Shown: positions 19,923-32,376, counted from the first letter of the stretch. The stretch is 64,000 nucleotides of DNA from Diaporthe sp. PMI_573 (GCA_021399435.1 JAJTUP010000015.1:310001-374000); one strand, 5' to 3'. Translations and numbers: made by a program. The notes: generated by a model from the sequence alone, not told the origin.

Positions 19923-22397
19923 GCCTCGCTCTAGGAGGCACGGCAAATAATGCGAATATCATCTAATGAGTACATAGACCTAATTATATCACTAATGCTG
20001 CCCCATAAAACCACTCACTAGTAGGTAGCTGTATGGGGAGTGTCCCTGACAATGTTCTGGACTCGTGAGGCCCTGTCATGTCTGTCCTCAATATAACAAT
20101 TCTTGCCGCCTGGAGATCAAACACAATCTGTAAAAAGACATCCACTACTCTGGCGTTCTACTTCTACTTGGTGTACAATTCAAAAGCAACTTGAACACGA
20201 TTGATTACGATTGACCCTGGTGGGGAGCCTCTGTGGATTGTTTTCGCAGCAGCATTTTCGTGGGAAGGAAACTCAAATCACAATGCCTCATGAAATCTGA
20301 TATCGTACAAAGGACACCCTCACTTAGGCTACTCCAAGCACAGAATACTGGTTGTACGGCGCCTTAGCCGGGCGCTGTGCCATAGCATCAGAAACCCAGA
20401 GGTCAAAATTATCCAGAACTTATTGGCCAGGCAGTGCTCAAGTGCTGTCTTACATAGCTAGTCACCCCAACCCCCTCCCTAGCAGCCAGAAGCTTCCACT
20501 CTGCTAAAAAAGGGCAGCACAGCTTCTAGTTGGGAAGAAAATACCTAGGTAGTCCTAAAGGTACAAGCAAGTGCCAGCCCACATAAACACATAACTACTT
20601 GGACGACAATGCTCTTTCAAGACAAGAACTCAGACTGGAAGTCAATGGGTGGCTCACTTGTACCAGTTGACACAGACTATACAAACAGACCTGAACTCAA
20701 ATGTACACAATCCATTCTACACGTTGTTTCGAACCCATGTCCTTGCATAGACCTCTTTCTTCGTTCTGAACAATTGAGACAACGCCCTAGCCACCGCATA
20801 GCAGTAAGGCTTACATAGACTACTGGACAAGTCGATCTGACCATCAATCATTGCTGAGTCCGTTGACCGGCACAGCTAGATTTGCAGCAGTGGGCAAGCT
20901 TCATGTCAGCCATGCTCACCTTGTTCAAGTCTGCCAAATGTTGGTAACTCGCCCCTTTGAACGTACCAAATTTGGAAGCTGGGCAATTTGTGGCGTGGCA
21001 CTTGAGAGATTTTGTAAAGCAGCTCTAGTATCTCTGGTGTCACAGTGCTGGGGGGTAGGTCATGGTTATTAACTTGTTGTTGCGCGAAGGAGTCAAGACT
21101 AGAAGCTACAAGCCGTAGGCGAAGCTGTGGCGTTTATATAGTGGGCCATGGTGGTTAGTGGGCATTGTGACATCTGGGCAGCAACCTCCGATTGTGTACC
21201 ATCTTCTTTTGCAGCTCCAGTTCGATATACCATGTCAGATGGGCCGTTGATCGATTGGAATTTTGATATGCATTCAAAGAGGTGAGGTTCTTCATTGCTT
21301 GGTAACCAGGCACAGTGCAGTGCTTCAGTAACACTGGCAGCAATTGCAAATTGATGTAGGATTCAAAGATGCTTATCATAGCCTTGTACTGGAAGGGGGT
21401 CAACCAACATATCAGAGTTCCTCACAGCTGGTTCCGCCCATCACAGGAGATACACAAAGTTATCCCGGCATTGAGTGAATTGATGTGGAAAAGCCGAAGA
21501 CATTAACTCAGGACTATGCATTTGGAGTCTAAGAATATGAGCAGAATATATGTATGAGTGTGACGGGCGGCTTCACCAAAGCCCCAGACTATTAATGGAG
21601 GCCCCTTCTGGACTACCAACTTTGAAGCTGTCAGAACCATAAAGCTTAATAGGTGCGCTTGACTCCTGGTTCGCACACAGGATGAGGCCTGGTCGCATGC
21701 ACCCCTCATTAACACCTGTGACAGCCCGAGACTGTGTACTTGGGCGCCTGATGGGTAATGAGACACTGCAAAATTGTTTTTTCTTTAATAAAAAAAGATT
21801 ATAGAGGAAAAGAGAAGAGAAGAGAATAAATGTGTCTGGCAAAAGTGAACTGATGTTGGAACTCATTCTCGCTAATGGAGCTGGTCTTCTGCCTGGTGAA
21901 TATGGTCTCAGGCGGCCTGGGATGGATCAAACCAAGGTTGTGTGACCTCAATCCTTCAGAAATAGTGGCTTGGCCAGCATACAATGTCACTCAGACTGGA
22001 AATGGTTGGCAAGAGGCCCCTTACTGTGCAGATGGGATTCGCCCATGGCCTATCAAAAGCTCTGCCCCCAAATTAGAGAACCCACAGCCAAGTGGACCAC
22101 AAGTGCTAATTTGGAATTCGTGATTGAAAGGCGGAGGTGGAAATATGATGAACCAAGGTCCAATGGACCTTATTCCTGCTTTCCTGGTTCTCTCAAAAAG
22201 AAGACAAAGCCTATTCACTCCCCCCTCTGATAGGTGTGCCCGGGCTCTTACCTCGAATTTCCTAGATGGAGTTCACCACCGATTCGCCTCAGACACCATC
22301 ATACTGCGGTAGTTTGAGCCACCCACGACGGTGAAACGCAGGGGAATCGAGACAAAGAAGGCCAAGAACAGGAGCAGAGCCTGACCTGTGGGGGTGG
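19923..22397. other. AT-richer intergenic region between esterase and lectin genes
   Basis: About 2.5 kb, visibly richer in A/T than the flanking exons, with no ORF above about 97 codons. It contains a possible tRNA-derived SINE on the minus strand (20506-20810). The rest shows scattered A-rich tracts and nothing recognisable. Its composition and lack of genes suit decayed repeat sequence. Confidence 0.5.
20506..20810 (-). mobile_element. Possible tRNA-derived SINE or Pol III unit
   Basis: On the minus strand an A-box-like GTGGCTAGGGC (20794-20784) is followed by a good B box, GGGTTCGAAAC (20736-20726). The spacing is about 14 nt longer than in a simple tRNA. No cloverleaf folds by eye. About 215 nt downstream a run of six T (20511-20506) could terminate Pol III. 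An internal A/B-box head with a non-tRNA body and T-run end is the layout of tRNA-derived SINEs. No target-site duplication or second copy was found in the window, so it remains tentative. Confidence 0.35.
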
Positions 22398-23978
22398 ATG
22401 GTTGATCTGCCTGGGCGCTATGGAACCGTGATGATGAATCGTCATCAGCAACCAATCTATTCCAACGACCCAGAGGTGGTGCCTGAGTCCAATCTGGAGT
22501 CCGCGTCTTACCGGCTGGCAGAATCAGGTCCACAGAAAGAACAGCACACAGCTTCGGGTCAGCAGTACCACACGCAACACGGTGCCCCGGTCTGGAGTCC
22601 TGGCTTCAGCGATGCGCCGAAACCTCGGAGTGGGAATACAAGGCTCATATTAATCGGAAGCGCCGTACTGATAGCGATCATCTCGGGGGTTATCGGGGGA
22701 ATCGTGGGATGGCAAGTCACAGAGAAACGCCTCACTGACAGCTCGGCAAGCATTGACGACGATGTCGGCTCCTCGGGCACAAGCACAAGCTCCGGCACGT
22801 CGTCCTCGTCGGGTTCAGGCAGCGGTTGTCCTTCGAACGGCACATTAACGCCAGCCAGCGTTGTTCGGAACGGCAGCGCTCTCGCGGCCACTGGATGGCG
22901 ATACGGTGATGAGCACGTAATCTGGCTGTACTTCCAGGGCAGCGATGACACGCTGCGTTATGTTGTGTACGACACAATATACGGGGCCTGGGCTGGGCCT
23001 ACGATGCTGTCTCTCGAGGAGGGGGCCGTCGCGGGTACCGCGCTCACGGCCACAACGCTGCTATGGGCCAGGAGCACCGGCGCACCACCTGAGCCGCAAC
23101 CGCAGCTTGTGTATCAGGATACATCAGGGGATCTGAAGGGAGTGGCTTGGTATGTCTGACCTCAAAGCATCCTGTTCCTTCGGAGAGCTGCCCAGGCATT
23201 TGATCTTTGGCATGGATGGGCTTGGGACTTGTGCCAAGGTGGTGACATCACACTCGAGCAACTGCTGACTTCGGGATACAGGAGACCTGGTTGGCCCTCC
23301 CAAGGTGTTGGTACTTTGTTAGACGACAGAGACTTCTCCGCAGCAAGCGAGAGCGCACTTGCCGGTTTCGCGCCCAGTTTCTACCTCCAGCAAGGCAATG
23401 GCTCTGTGTCCGAGACGATTCTAAATAGGACCTACACAGACCTGAAGGCGCTTCCCATATCACCCGCCCCAGGCACGCCGCTGCTGGCCGTCCCACGGAC
23501 AAAGAGCCATTCGGGAAATGAGTTGCGGCTGTTGTTCAGGAGGGAGACGGACGGGCAGATCGCCATGTTCGAACGATCATCCGACTTCACTGCCGCGTAC
23601 GACACGGACGACGAGCCCGCGCTGCCGTTCGGGACCGTCGGTGAGAACAGCAATATTGCTGGCTTCACGACGGCGCGATCTGCGGGCACGAGTGATTTGA
23701 ACACAATGGTATTGTTACAGGATGTTCCCAGTGGCGACATAACATACACATGGACTGGCGATTCGTCAGGCTGGCAGGATACAGCAACAGATTCTGTGTT
23801 TGAGGGAGCCGATGCAGGTGGATTGGCGTGTCTAACGGCTGCGACGACATGGGATGGTTATGGGGTTAAGTCGCTGGAGGTCTCCAATGACATGAATAAG
23901 TGTTATTTTCTCATCGAGGGCAGAATTAAGGAAGTCTGGTGGGACGGAGGTAGCTGGACGGATAATGGTTTCATATAA
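22398..23978 (+). CDS. Type II membrane protein with fungal lectin-like beta-propeller ectodomain
   Basis: Two exons (22398-23149, 23282-23978; intron 132 bp) give 482 aa. Earlier acceptors bring stops, so the CAG at 23281 was chosen. A cytosolic N-tail (about 1-80; a second start is possible at Met12 or Met13) precedes one transmembrane helix (about 82-105, LILIGSAVLIAIISGVIGG). A Ser/Gly linker (about 113-145) follows, then an extracellular domain with repeated short units containing Trp and Gly-Asp, such as HVIWLYFQGSDDTLRYVVYD and ITYTWTGDSSGW. That pattern resembles fungal fucose-specific-lectin propellers. The assignment rests on repeat style and architecture, not on a recognised binding site. 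Lying between two secreted esterases, it may belong to the same surface-associated function. Confidence 0.75.
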
Positions 23979-24640
23979 GCTATAGACGCAGGTTTAAGAT
24001 ACCCACACATAATTTGCAGAAGTAGATAGACACATTGTTCCCGGTCCTTATAGGACACTCATTGCGGTTCCAACTTAGTAGAGGAACTCAAAGAATACAA
24101 ATAGTCCATACCCACACATAAACTGTTTGACGTACAAATTATAAATACAATATACCGCAACATTCTCAAAACCCGTGGGAACATAATTACTCTGTAACAA
24201 AGAGGCTGGGCCGCCCAGCTCTTATTCCAGCCTCCCTGCTCTAATTGCAGAGTCGCTTCCAATATATAGGGATACCTACCTAGGCATGTAACATGATAAA
24301 CAGCAATTGGGGAGTCTCGGACCGGTAAGCCGTCTGCAAAACGACACAACCAGAGTCCCCAAGTTCAGGCTTCTCTTAGAATTCGTTCCACTTGAGTGGA
24401 TCGCCCTGGTTTCTCCAGCGCGCTAGCTAAGAACTGCTAAATCCTTCCAATGTGTCCTCGGCAGCCCAAACCGGTAAATAATTTCCAAGCATCAATTGAT
24501 CCTTGTTGCCGGCTTGCTGGGGTCGCGATAAAATTGCAACTTTGGGAAGCAATCCTATCTCACCGCCGTCCTCTGCATCTGTCTATTGACAGCACTCCAG
24601 CAGCGAGCTGCCGACATCCCCCCTGGATCCTGAATCCGCC
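23979..24640. other. Intergenic region between lectin-like gene and second esterase
   Basis: About 660 bp, A/T-richer in its first half, with no ORF of note. It probably holds the lectin 3' UTR and the esterase promoter. Confidence 0.5.
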
Positions 24641-26474
24641 ATGGCGAGGATATTGAGCATCGCAGCGACACTCCTACTTGGCCCTGCCACGGCACTCGCA
24701 GGCCTTCATTCGTCTTGGCCGACTGCAAACACCACAAGCGGACTCATCATCGGCCATGCTGCCCCAAATCGGTCAGAGGTGACAGAGTTCCTCGGCGTCC
24801 GCTACGCAGAGCCACCTGTGGGAGACCTCCGGTTTGCTCCACCAAAGCGGTACAACGCCCCAGCCGGCACTGTTTACAACGCTTCGGAATGGGCCCCGGA
24901 CTGCCTGTCGAACAAGCCGCCGGTCAGCCCGTTTCCGAACTTCTCGGAGCCCTCAGGCTTCCGTGTATGGAACATGTTTGCTGCGCAGACGGGCAACCCT
25001 TCGAGCGAGGACTGTCTCAGTCTGAATATCTGGACCAAGACACCAAACAATTCGGCGAAGCAGCCTGTGCTCATCTGGTTCCACGGTGGACGTAAGCATT
25101 TCCAATCTCGCGAATCACCAAGGCTGCTGGTTCAATGTTTCCGAACTGATCACCGCCTGCAGGCTTCCAAATACCTGGCCCGCACAGTCCATTCTACAAC
25201 GGCCAGTATCTATCAGCAGCCGAGGATGTTGTTGTTGTAACACCAAACTATCGTTTGGGTATATTCGGCTTCTCAGGTGCGCCCGGGTTGCAACAGAACG
25301 CAGCCCTTCGGGACCATCGCTCCGTCGTGGAGTGGGTCCGCGACAACATTGTAAGCAGCTTTCGATACGATCTCAAACCCCTCGAGGAGAACAGCTATAT
25401 TCCAAAGATTGGATTTAGCCACGACGTGTGGGACGGGCTATGGACATACTGTGGCCCAAACTTGTGTGAAACCAATGTCTCGGTGCTTTGACAGCTGACT
25501 CTGAAAACCTCATGTAGGCAAGCTTTGGCGGCGACTCTACACGGATAATAATATTCGGGCAGAGTGCAGGAGGCGCGGCTGTGGACTATTCGGCGTTCGC
25601 GTGGAAGGACAACCCCATAGTCGCAGGCCTGATTTCCCAGTCCGGAACGGCACTCAGCTTCAACCCCAACACTCAGGCATATGCTCAGTCCATCTTCTTC
25701 AACGTCTCCCAGGCTGTCGGGTGCGGTGGCGCAGCCGAAGACGCGGCCACGGTTGTGACTTGTGTGCGACAAGCAAACGCCTCTGCGATATTGGCGGCGT
25801 CGGCCAAAGTACCCGCCTTGCCTACTCTAGCGCTCGCCCAAGCCACCTTTCATCCGACGGTCGACGACGAGGTCGTCTTCTCAGACTACGAGGCCAGAGC
25901 ACGCAACGGGTCATTCGCACGCATCCCATACCTCCTGGGCAACACCGACTTTGAGTCAGGGTGGTACAAGCTGTCTGCCTACGCAGCCAAGTTGAACTTG
26001 AGCGAGTCGCAGTGGGATGTCTTCAACCAGCGCGCTTTCACGTGCGCGACGGGAGCGCAGGCGCGATACCGGACCGAGCAGCTCGTGCCGACGTGGAGGT
26101 ACAGGTATCACGGCGAGTGGGACAACCTGAGGCTTTACAAGCCCACAGCTGGGCTGGGGCCCAGAGGCAGCGGTGCGTATCATGGATCCGACGTTGAGAT
26201 GGTGTTTGGGACGGGACGGGACGTTTCGCTGGTGGAGAACTCGGAGCAGGAGGATGCGGTGTCGGCGTATATGATGGGTGCCTGGGCTTCATTTGCCAGG
26301 GATCCAGCCCAAGGCCTGCTGGACTATGGATGGCCTGCGTATGATGGGACGGGAGAGACGCTGGTACAGCTGGCTCTCAAGCGCAGTGCGGAGCCGCAGT
26401 TCGCTGAGCCAAGTGTGTTTGACAGTCCCTGCCCGGAGGTCAACGATCCTCTGCCTGGACAAGGGGCCTTCTAA
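24641..26474 (+). CDS. Secreted type-B carboxylesterase/lipase family protein (second copy)
   Basis: Three exons (24641-25091, 25163-25350, 25518-26474; introns 71 and 167 bp) give 531 aa. The signal peptide is clear (MARILSIAATLLLGPATALA). Conserved blocks are FLGVRYAEPPVGDLRF, EDCLSLNIW, an oxyanion segment IWFHGGR, NYRLGIFGF, and a canonical nucleophile elbow FGQSAGG with Ser229. The acid is probably Glu359 in GNTDFESGWY and the base His435 in GAYHGSDVEMVFG. It is in the same family as the gene at 18123 but clearly diverged, with different intron positions, so not a recent tandem duplicate. Substrate unknown. Confidence 0.9.
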
Positions 26475-28375
26475 AGAGGCAGAAGTATAAGAGCAAGTGT
26501 AAAATATTGAACCATCGGACGGGCCAGGATATGATGAGACCAATGACAGCTACACCGCTAGAGACCGACGCAGCTGCTCTGCAGGTACACTTGGAGGTCT
26601 ACGTCGGAGACAGGTCTCGAGGCCTCAACGGGCTGACCAGTGTATCTGGGTGAGGCTTTGGCCAAGGCTCAGCCGCAGGAGGATGTGTTCCCAGCGGGGT
26701 GGGGGGAGGGGCGGGGCGGGGATCGACCCAACATGGCGGGTGGCAGGTGCACTGTTCAGCTGTTCCCTGTGCTTGCGCTACGTACCTCCCTAGCTAGCCA
26801 GCCATGTCAGGGGGTCCACACTCCACTGCCCACTTGACTGCAGGCGGATCTGAGGCTAACAGGCCAGGAAGCGCGGGACCTGCAGGCCTCCGAGCTTCTC
26901 TCTGCCGACTGGCCCGTCAAGCGTCGCCCATCACCTGCGTCCCACCACGTCGCGGCTCAGTCTCGTCGCCATTGGTCTCGGCGCCTGTCTGAGAAATCTC
27001 GTGGCCCCAAGCCCTCTGGACAGCTACTGTGTACTATCACAACCCACCACACACATATATACCCCACACACTCGCAGGGGGAGAGGGAGAGAGTCTCGTT
27101 CGGGTGCCGCATGCTGGGGGCGTGAGACCCTGTCCCACCCCATATCAACAAGATGACTGTATCCTCCCAGTATTCTCTTGTTCCCGCTCCTTTCACGAGA
27201 GAGGGAAACATGGCCGAGTCATCAGGTACCTCCCCTCTGGGTTCGGTCAAGGGCCTCGTTTCTCATGACCTCATCCGTGTGGTGTTTGGGCCACATGGGC
27301 CCATGGGCCAACAGTCAGGCCTGCAAACAAAGGGACCATCTGGGGGCTGGGGCATCCTTGGACTATCTACACTTTTGTCCACGGCGCCCTCTTACATCCC
27401 TCAACACCCGGCCTCGACGCGTCCAATATCTTCGGCTCGAGGCCTTGTTTGCTCGCTCGCTTCCTTGTCACGGTTGGCACCCTCCCGCCGTACCCTGAGA
27501 TCAGATCGGCCTCGAAGCTGAGGCCCAACACCCTGGGAAACACTTCAGACGGGCTGGGCTGGCTGTGTTGGACCCAACCAGCAAGCCCGTCTGCATATCA
27601 CACACAGCTACCACCCGCTTTGTTCCCACGCCTTCTCTGGCCCTCAAGGAGGGCTCACGGACGGCGTAACGAGGGCTGGCCTCCTCACGAGAACCCTTGT
27701 TGCTCACCAGTCGAGATGACTGCTAGGCCGTGGCTGATTGACCCTCGTGGTGTGTGCCCGGCAACTCGAGCCTGCCACCACCAAACACGCCAGCCTCATG
27801 CTGCCACACCCTTTTCCCCTTGTTATATCGCAGCGCATTGAGGTGGTTTGCGGGAGCCCTCGCCTGCCCACGCCCTATGAGGAAGCCTAGGAACTGCCGT
27901 CATGACTGACCAAGATGCTAAAAGGCGAGCCGTCCCCGTCGGAGCCCCTGGTCTGCCGCCTCCTTTCTCCTGCCATTCGCTCTTCCCAACCGTCAAGACA
28001 TATATGCAACTATTACTTGCATCCCTAGCCCATGCTCCACATCCATTGTTAAAGGTCCGTTGTTCTTTGCACCGGTCTAGCTACAACCGTCTCGAAGGCC
28101 CACCTTAACCTTTTCCGCCTTCCGTCTCCCACTCGACCAACACTACCGGCATAAGGACCTGCTTGTTCTCCCAGTAATATCTGCTCGGCTGATAGGACAG
28201 ATTTCTCTTCAACTGCGCTCATCTTGCTGGCCTCACCCAACTGTCGAGAAGCAGATATCTCCTCTGCCACCTGTCTTGAACCACACTACCGATTGAAACC
28301 TATAGGGCGAAAGCAACGAATATAAGTTGGGGGAAAAAAAGAACAAGGAAGAAGAAGAAAAGCATCGACTGTCGC
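26475..28375. other. Intergenic region upstream of first coiled-coil gene
   Basis: About 1.9 kb with many short overlapping frames (up to 130 codons) of Pro/Ser/Arg-rich composition and no recognisable domain. The last 60 bases before 28376 are a purine-rich leader (GGGGGAAAAAAAG, then GAAGAAGAAG). Confidence 0.5.
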
Positions 28376-29083
28376 ATGGCTAGAGACTACTGGGTTGAGA
28401 CCCTCCCATCTGGACACCAGCGCTTCGTCAAGGCTTCCTTGAGGCGTTCTCACTCCAACCCCCATGATGCGAGCAGCCAGTCCTCCCGCGGGCGTCGGGT
28501 CGACTTTCTCGACGTCACGCGGGAGGAGTACAACTCCCTCTTGGCTCGGGAGAATGATCTAAGCCGGGAGAACGAGGCCCTTCGCCGTGAGAACCATGCT
28601 CTCAAGGCCAACTGGAGAACCTGCCACGATGACCTGCGGAGGCTACAGGCCCGCGTACCCTCTCTAGAGACCACGGTTCGCAATCTTGAGCACGAGAACC
28701 ATGAGCTGAGGAGGAGCTTTGACCATCATCATCACCGTGCCAGTAGCTACGGCGAGGATGCGATGAGGAGGCTACGGAACAAGAACACCAAACTTATGAA
28801 CGAGAACGACTCGCTATTGGCCCGTGTACGCAGTTTGGAGCGAGATGTTCGTGACGGAGTCGGCAACGGAGCGAGGAAGCTCATGGAGGAGATCAGCACG
28901 TGGAGGCGACGATACGACAAGTCAAGCTACACAGTCGACCGGCTACAAAACGATCTTGCAGCAGCTACCGACCGGAACCGACGCCTGGAGGAGGCGTGCG
29001 AACTACGGGCGCGAAACGAGAGGAAGGCAATGAGGGACGTCGACCGATACAAGGCTATCCTGCGTCAGCATGGGTTGCGGTGA
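28376..29083 (+). CDS. Coiled-coil protein of unknown function (235 aa)
   Basis: Single-exon gene, 235 aa. After a basic, Ser-rich N-terminus (MARDYWVETLPSGHQRFVKA), residues about 45-110 and 125-230 are nearly continuous heptad-type helix rich in Glu, Arg, Leu and Asn. They include REEYNSLLARENDLSRENEA and later DRLQNDLAAATDRNRRLEEA. A His run (about 118-121) interrupts the helix. No catalytic domain, signal peptide or membrane segment is seen. Such proteins are often scaffolds, but nothing here shows a partner. Codon use is consistent with a real gene: the frame stays open and the opposite-strand frames are fragmented. Confidence 0.75.
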   Translation: MARDYWVETLPSGHQRFVKASLRRSHSNPHDASSQSSRGRRVDFLDVTREEYNSLLARENDLSRENEALRRENHALKANWRTCHDDLRRLQARVPSLETTVRNLEHENHELRRSFDHHHHRASSYGEDAMRRLRNKNTKLMNENDSLLARVRSLERDVRDGVGNGARKLMEEISTWRRRYDKSSYTVDRLQNDLAAATDRNRRLEEACELRARNERKAMRDVDRYKAILRQHGLR

Positions 29084-31329
29084 GATTGCCATCGGCTTTG
29101 TGGGACGTTTATTTCCGCAGCAATTGTGTGTGCCCGCAAGGAGCATGCTTGGATCTGATGCAGATTGACATCGTCAGGATTTCATTCACAGGGCTGGCCG
29201 CTTGGAATAGTTTCGGTCTGATGGATTCTAGGGTGAGTCTGCACTTTCAGCTCGAGAGGCGATTTCCCATCATCTTACTGACTGCCCAAGTTTCCAGCCA
29301 ACACCAAATGCAGTGCCACCACCACACCTTTGCCTTGTGAGCTGGAGGCCACACCAGCGGCCCTGTGGGGCACCACTGCTTCTTGAGACAGATAGCAATG
29401 CTTTGGCCTCTTTGTTTTGACGATCCCCCCTGGTGTTACACGACATCTTGGTTCTCGTAACCCTTCCGTCCCAACACTCTTAGTTCCCCTCAAACCGAGG
29501 ATTTTGATTTCATCCGAGCGGGGGATTCTACATAGCATAGCAGTCGGGCGTCATGCCCTGAATTCAGACAAACATCCAGATTGAACAAGTTTGCCCGGTT
29601 ACAAGTCGCCACCTTCCCCTCCTGCCCCCCCCCCCCCAAAGTGCACAGTGTGATCGTGACCGCCGGGGTTATCGCAGTCTGATCCAGGCATGATAAGGCC
29701 TGTGGTCCTGTGAACAGCCCCCCAGGCGGGCGTTGCAGCTGTCAGATGAGCCGCTCACGCGCTACTGCGGCCCGAGGCTTGGGGTGCCCCATGAAAAAAG
29801 TAAACTCACCCGACCAGCAATATCTGGAGTGGCTACACAGTACGAACCCCATGATAATTATGTGGGTAAGTTCTGAATCTCATCTTGGCCTCGTCAGATC
29901 GTAAAACTATAGGCTGGGTTAGCCGTGCACTCAGGCTATGGCGATCGGACGGGCGTCCAGACGAGACTGAGTGATCGGGTTTTATAGGTGCTTTGTCCAG
30001 GATCTCGTTTGCTTCTTCTTTTCCCCTCCTCTTCCTCTTGTATCCATACGAGCACACTGGCAATGTGCCAAATTGCCATGTTACTCAAGAGCAGCGGCAG
30101 CTAACGCCAGCGACTTCTCTCGAGCATGCAATGCCACCCAGGCCCGTCCCCAGAAATTCACTGGCACGGCTGCTGGCCAATCTTGGCGATCCAGTCTCGC
30201 CAAGACTGGGAGTGAGTTGTGCCTGGGAGGGAAGCATGGGAGAGAAAGAGGGCACAGGTGCACGATGGGCTGGGGGGGGGGGTGGGAGGGCGACCGCCAG
30301 AGTGCGGACTTGTCCGAGGAGCGAGGTAGTACGCGCAGGGGGAGGAGCTGCCCTGTTGAACTCGCGTCCTTGGTAATGTCTGCGTGGTGTTGACCGGACC
30401 ATGCGGTGCTGTTTGTAATCAGGAGCTGGCCCCCATATCAGCTTTGCGGGTTGCTTTCCACGTCTCCCTGCCAGGTGAGCATCACCGCTCTGTCATGAGA
30501 AGAGTCGACTCGTTGGAGCGTGTGGAGGCGGGGCTCCTGTAGTGCGCGAACCGCTCGGGACTGACGGTGAAGGCGAGGAGGACCTCTGCGGATCGAGATA
30601 GCCGTGCCCTGGGGTCATCGAGTCTCACATGCAACTTAAATGTCTGGTGCGTATGAGTGCAGCACCGCATGATGCAACCAGGCAGCCTGTCCTTCGCGCT
30701 TTTCCTGCGGGATGCCGTCGCCCACTGCAGCCTCACACCTGTCACGGCCCAGTTCGTGGCAGACGGTGATATGGGGGGATGGGTGGTGACAGCGCGATCC
30801 ACGGCCGATGCGGCCGCTGACAGGTCATATTTGCGTCTGCGTGTCATTCCGAGTTGGGCCGGCGATCTGGTTCCTCGGGCTCTTCCGTGCCCTGTTTCTG
30901 ACCTCCCGAGCACCACCGCATGGTCCGACCCTGGTTTCCCCTGGTTCCCCGGTCCCTGGCCACGACGCGTGCTTGAATCCTCACAAGGCTGTCCAGCCTC
31001 GTCCTGCAGCGCAGACTACGATTTATAGGATGCATCCCGTCCGCCAAGATTGAGGGAAATAGGACCATCGTACGGCGGTCAGTGTCCTGAACATTTCAGC
31101 ACTAAGTAAGTAGTCTACCTACTGCTGGTACACAGTAGTACGCGCCCACTATATTCCCCAGTACCCCCAGAGGCCCACTTGCCGAATAGGCTGCAAGGTG
31201 AGCGGGCAGGGCCCCCCCTGTCAGCGGGGCAGTGTGCATTCTGCTCTGCAGTTTGGAGTGAGGGCTGCAGTGGGCGTTTTTACACATTGCTCCTACGCAG
31301 CCCCGGATCCGGTCTACTGTACAGCATAT

Positions 31330-31363
31330 CGTCTCGTCTCGTCTCGTCTCGTCTCGTTTCGTT
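31330..31363. repeat. CTCGT pentanucleotide microsatellite
   Basis: Tandem CTCGT units degrading to TTCGT at the right end, in non-coding sequence. Confidence 0.85.
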
Positions 31364-31797
31364 TCTCTTGTCTCCCGGATGACCATTGTCGGCCAGTCTG
31401 TGCGACCGTTGGCGCCAGCTCGGGGGAATCCTCCATTGTTCTGTACTGTTACCCCCGCAACAATGAAGGCTGGACAAGACAATGCAGAAAGATCTACAGG
31501 AGTCATACCACGCGCATAGGGTGAATTTCGCAAGCGATCGTGAGTCACCTGCCCGGCTGCTCCGAGAGCCTTCCTCGGCGCCGTCCTATTGCCCAGTGGC
31601 GCGTCAAGGACAGGACAGGCCAAGCAGGCTGCAGACGCACCACAGGCACCTCGACGGCTAATGGCAGCAGCCCCGGTACCGTGTCAATGCACCAGTACCC
31701 ACCCTGCCAATCCCACATCGAAGCTAAAAGTTTTATGCCAGTAGTGTAAAGAACATGCGGTTTTGGCCCACCACGTATCAAGCTACAGTGGCCGTCA

Positions 31798-31832
31798 GGG
31801 CGAACCACCCGGGCGAACCACCCGGGCGAACC
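31798..31832. repeat. 14-bp tandem repeat
   Basis: About two and a half copies of a unit beginning GGGCGAACCACCCG. The last copy carries a change (ACC to GCC). Non-coding. Confidence 0.8.
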
Positions 31833-32118
31833 GCCTTGTACCATGGTATCTCGTCAGACGCTTCTTGAAGATCATGGTGCCAGTCCTACGTTCCCAGCCT
31901 GCACTACTGGGCCACCCGAGATTCGATACATCTTTCTGTCCTAAGCTTTGTGCTTGCAAGAGATGCTTATAAGTCTCAACTTAAATGCAAAACTAGAAAT
32001 GTATTCTTTTACAACAACAATCGCAGGAAGAGAGGAAAATGTCCGGAGTATATAGAGTCCCACTGCTGGGAGTTTTGGCACAAGCGAGCACGCAATTGCG
32101 TCTTTTACTTAACTCAAT

Positions 32119-32192
32119 TCCTTCATGGCGCAATTGGCTAGCGCGTCTGACTGTTAATCAGGAGGTTGGTGGTTCGAGCCCACCTGAAGGAG
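32119..32192 (+). tRNA. tRNA-Asn (anticodon GTT)
   Basis: A 74-nt cloverleaf including the discriminator G. The acceptor stem TCCTTCA/TGAAGGA pairs in all seven positions. The A box is in GGCTAGCGCG, the anticodon GTT is at 32153-32155 in loop CTGTTAA, and the B box is GGTTCGAGCCC. No intron. A T5 run ends eight bases downstream of the gene. Confidence 0.96.
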
Positions 32193-32195
32193 TTC

Positions 32196-32200
32196 TTTTT
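32196..32200 (+). terminator. Pol III terminator of left tRNA-Asn
   Basis: A run of five T starting four bases after the tRNA 3' end, the expected position and length for Pol III termination. Confidence 0.8.
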
Positions 32201-32249
32201 AGCTCCTAAACTAGGTCTTAGTTTTTAATTATATTTCTTATTATTATCC

Positions 32250-32252
32250 TTT

Positions 32253-32284
<32 letters not shown>
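32250..32284. repeat. T10/A25 homopolymer junction in tRNA spacer
   Basis: Ten T followed directly by about 25 A in the spacer between the tRNA genes, itself an imperfect palindrome. It could reflect a poly(A)-tailed insertion or simple slippage. Confidence 0.85.
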
Positions 32285-32368
32285 GAGAGTAACTTTTAAT
32301 ATAAATAAGTACTTATAGCTATCTTTTTAAGGTTAATAGTAAGAATTTTTATATAGGAAGAGTAAAAC

Positions 32369-32373
32369 AAAAA
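32369..32373 (-). terminator. Pol III terminator of right tRNA-Asn
   Basis: Five A on the plus strand (T5 on the minus strand) just beyond the 3' end of the minus-strand tRNA, mirroring the left copy. Confidence 0.8.
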
Positions 32374-32376
32374 GAA

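Larger units (their letters stand above)
29084..32118. other. Intergenic region left of tRNA pair
   Basis: About 3 kb with no gene I can support. Frames up to 173 codons are low-complexity or antisense to one another. It contains homopolymer C and G runs (29625-29638, 30273-30282), a CTCGT microsatellite and a 14-bp tandem repeat. A/T content rises sharply from about 31950 towards the tRNA pair. Confidence 0.55.

Noticed and set aside
31321..31370. Tandem pentamer considered as a degenerate telomere-like array
   Set aside because: The unit is CTCGT, not TTAGGG, and the tract is short and internal.
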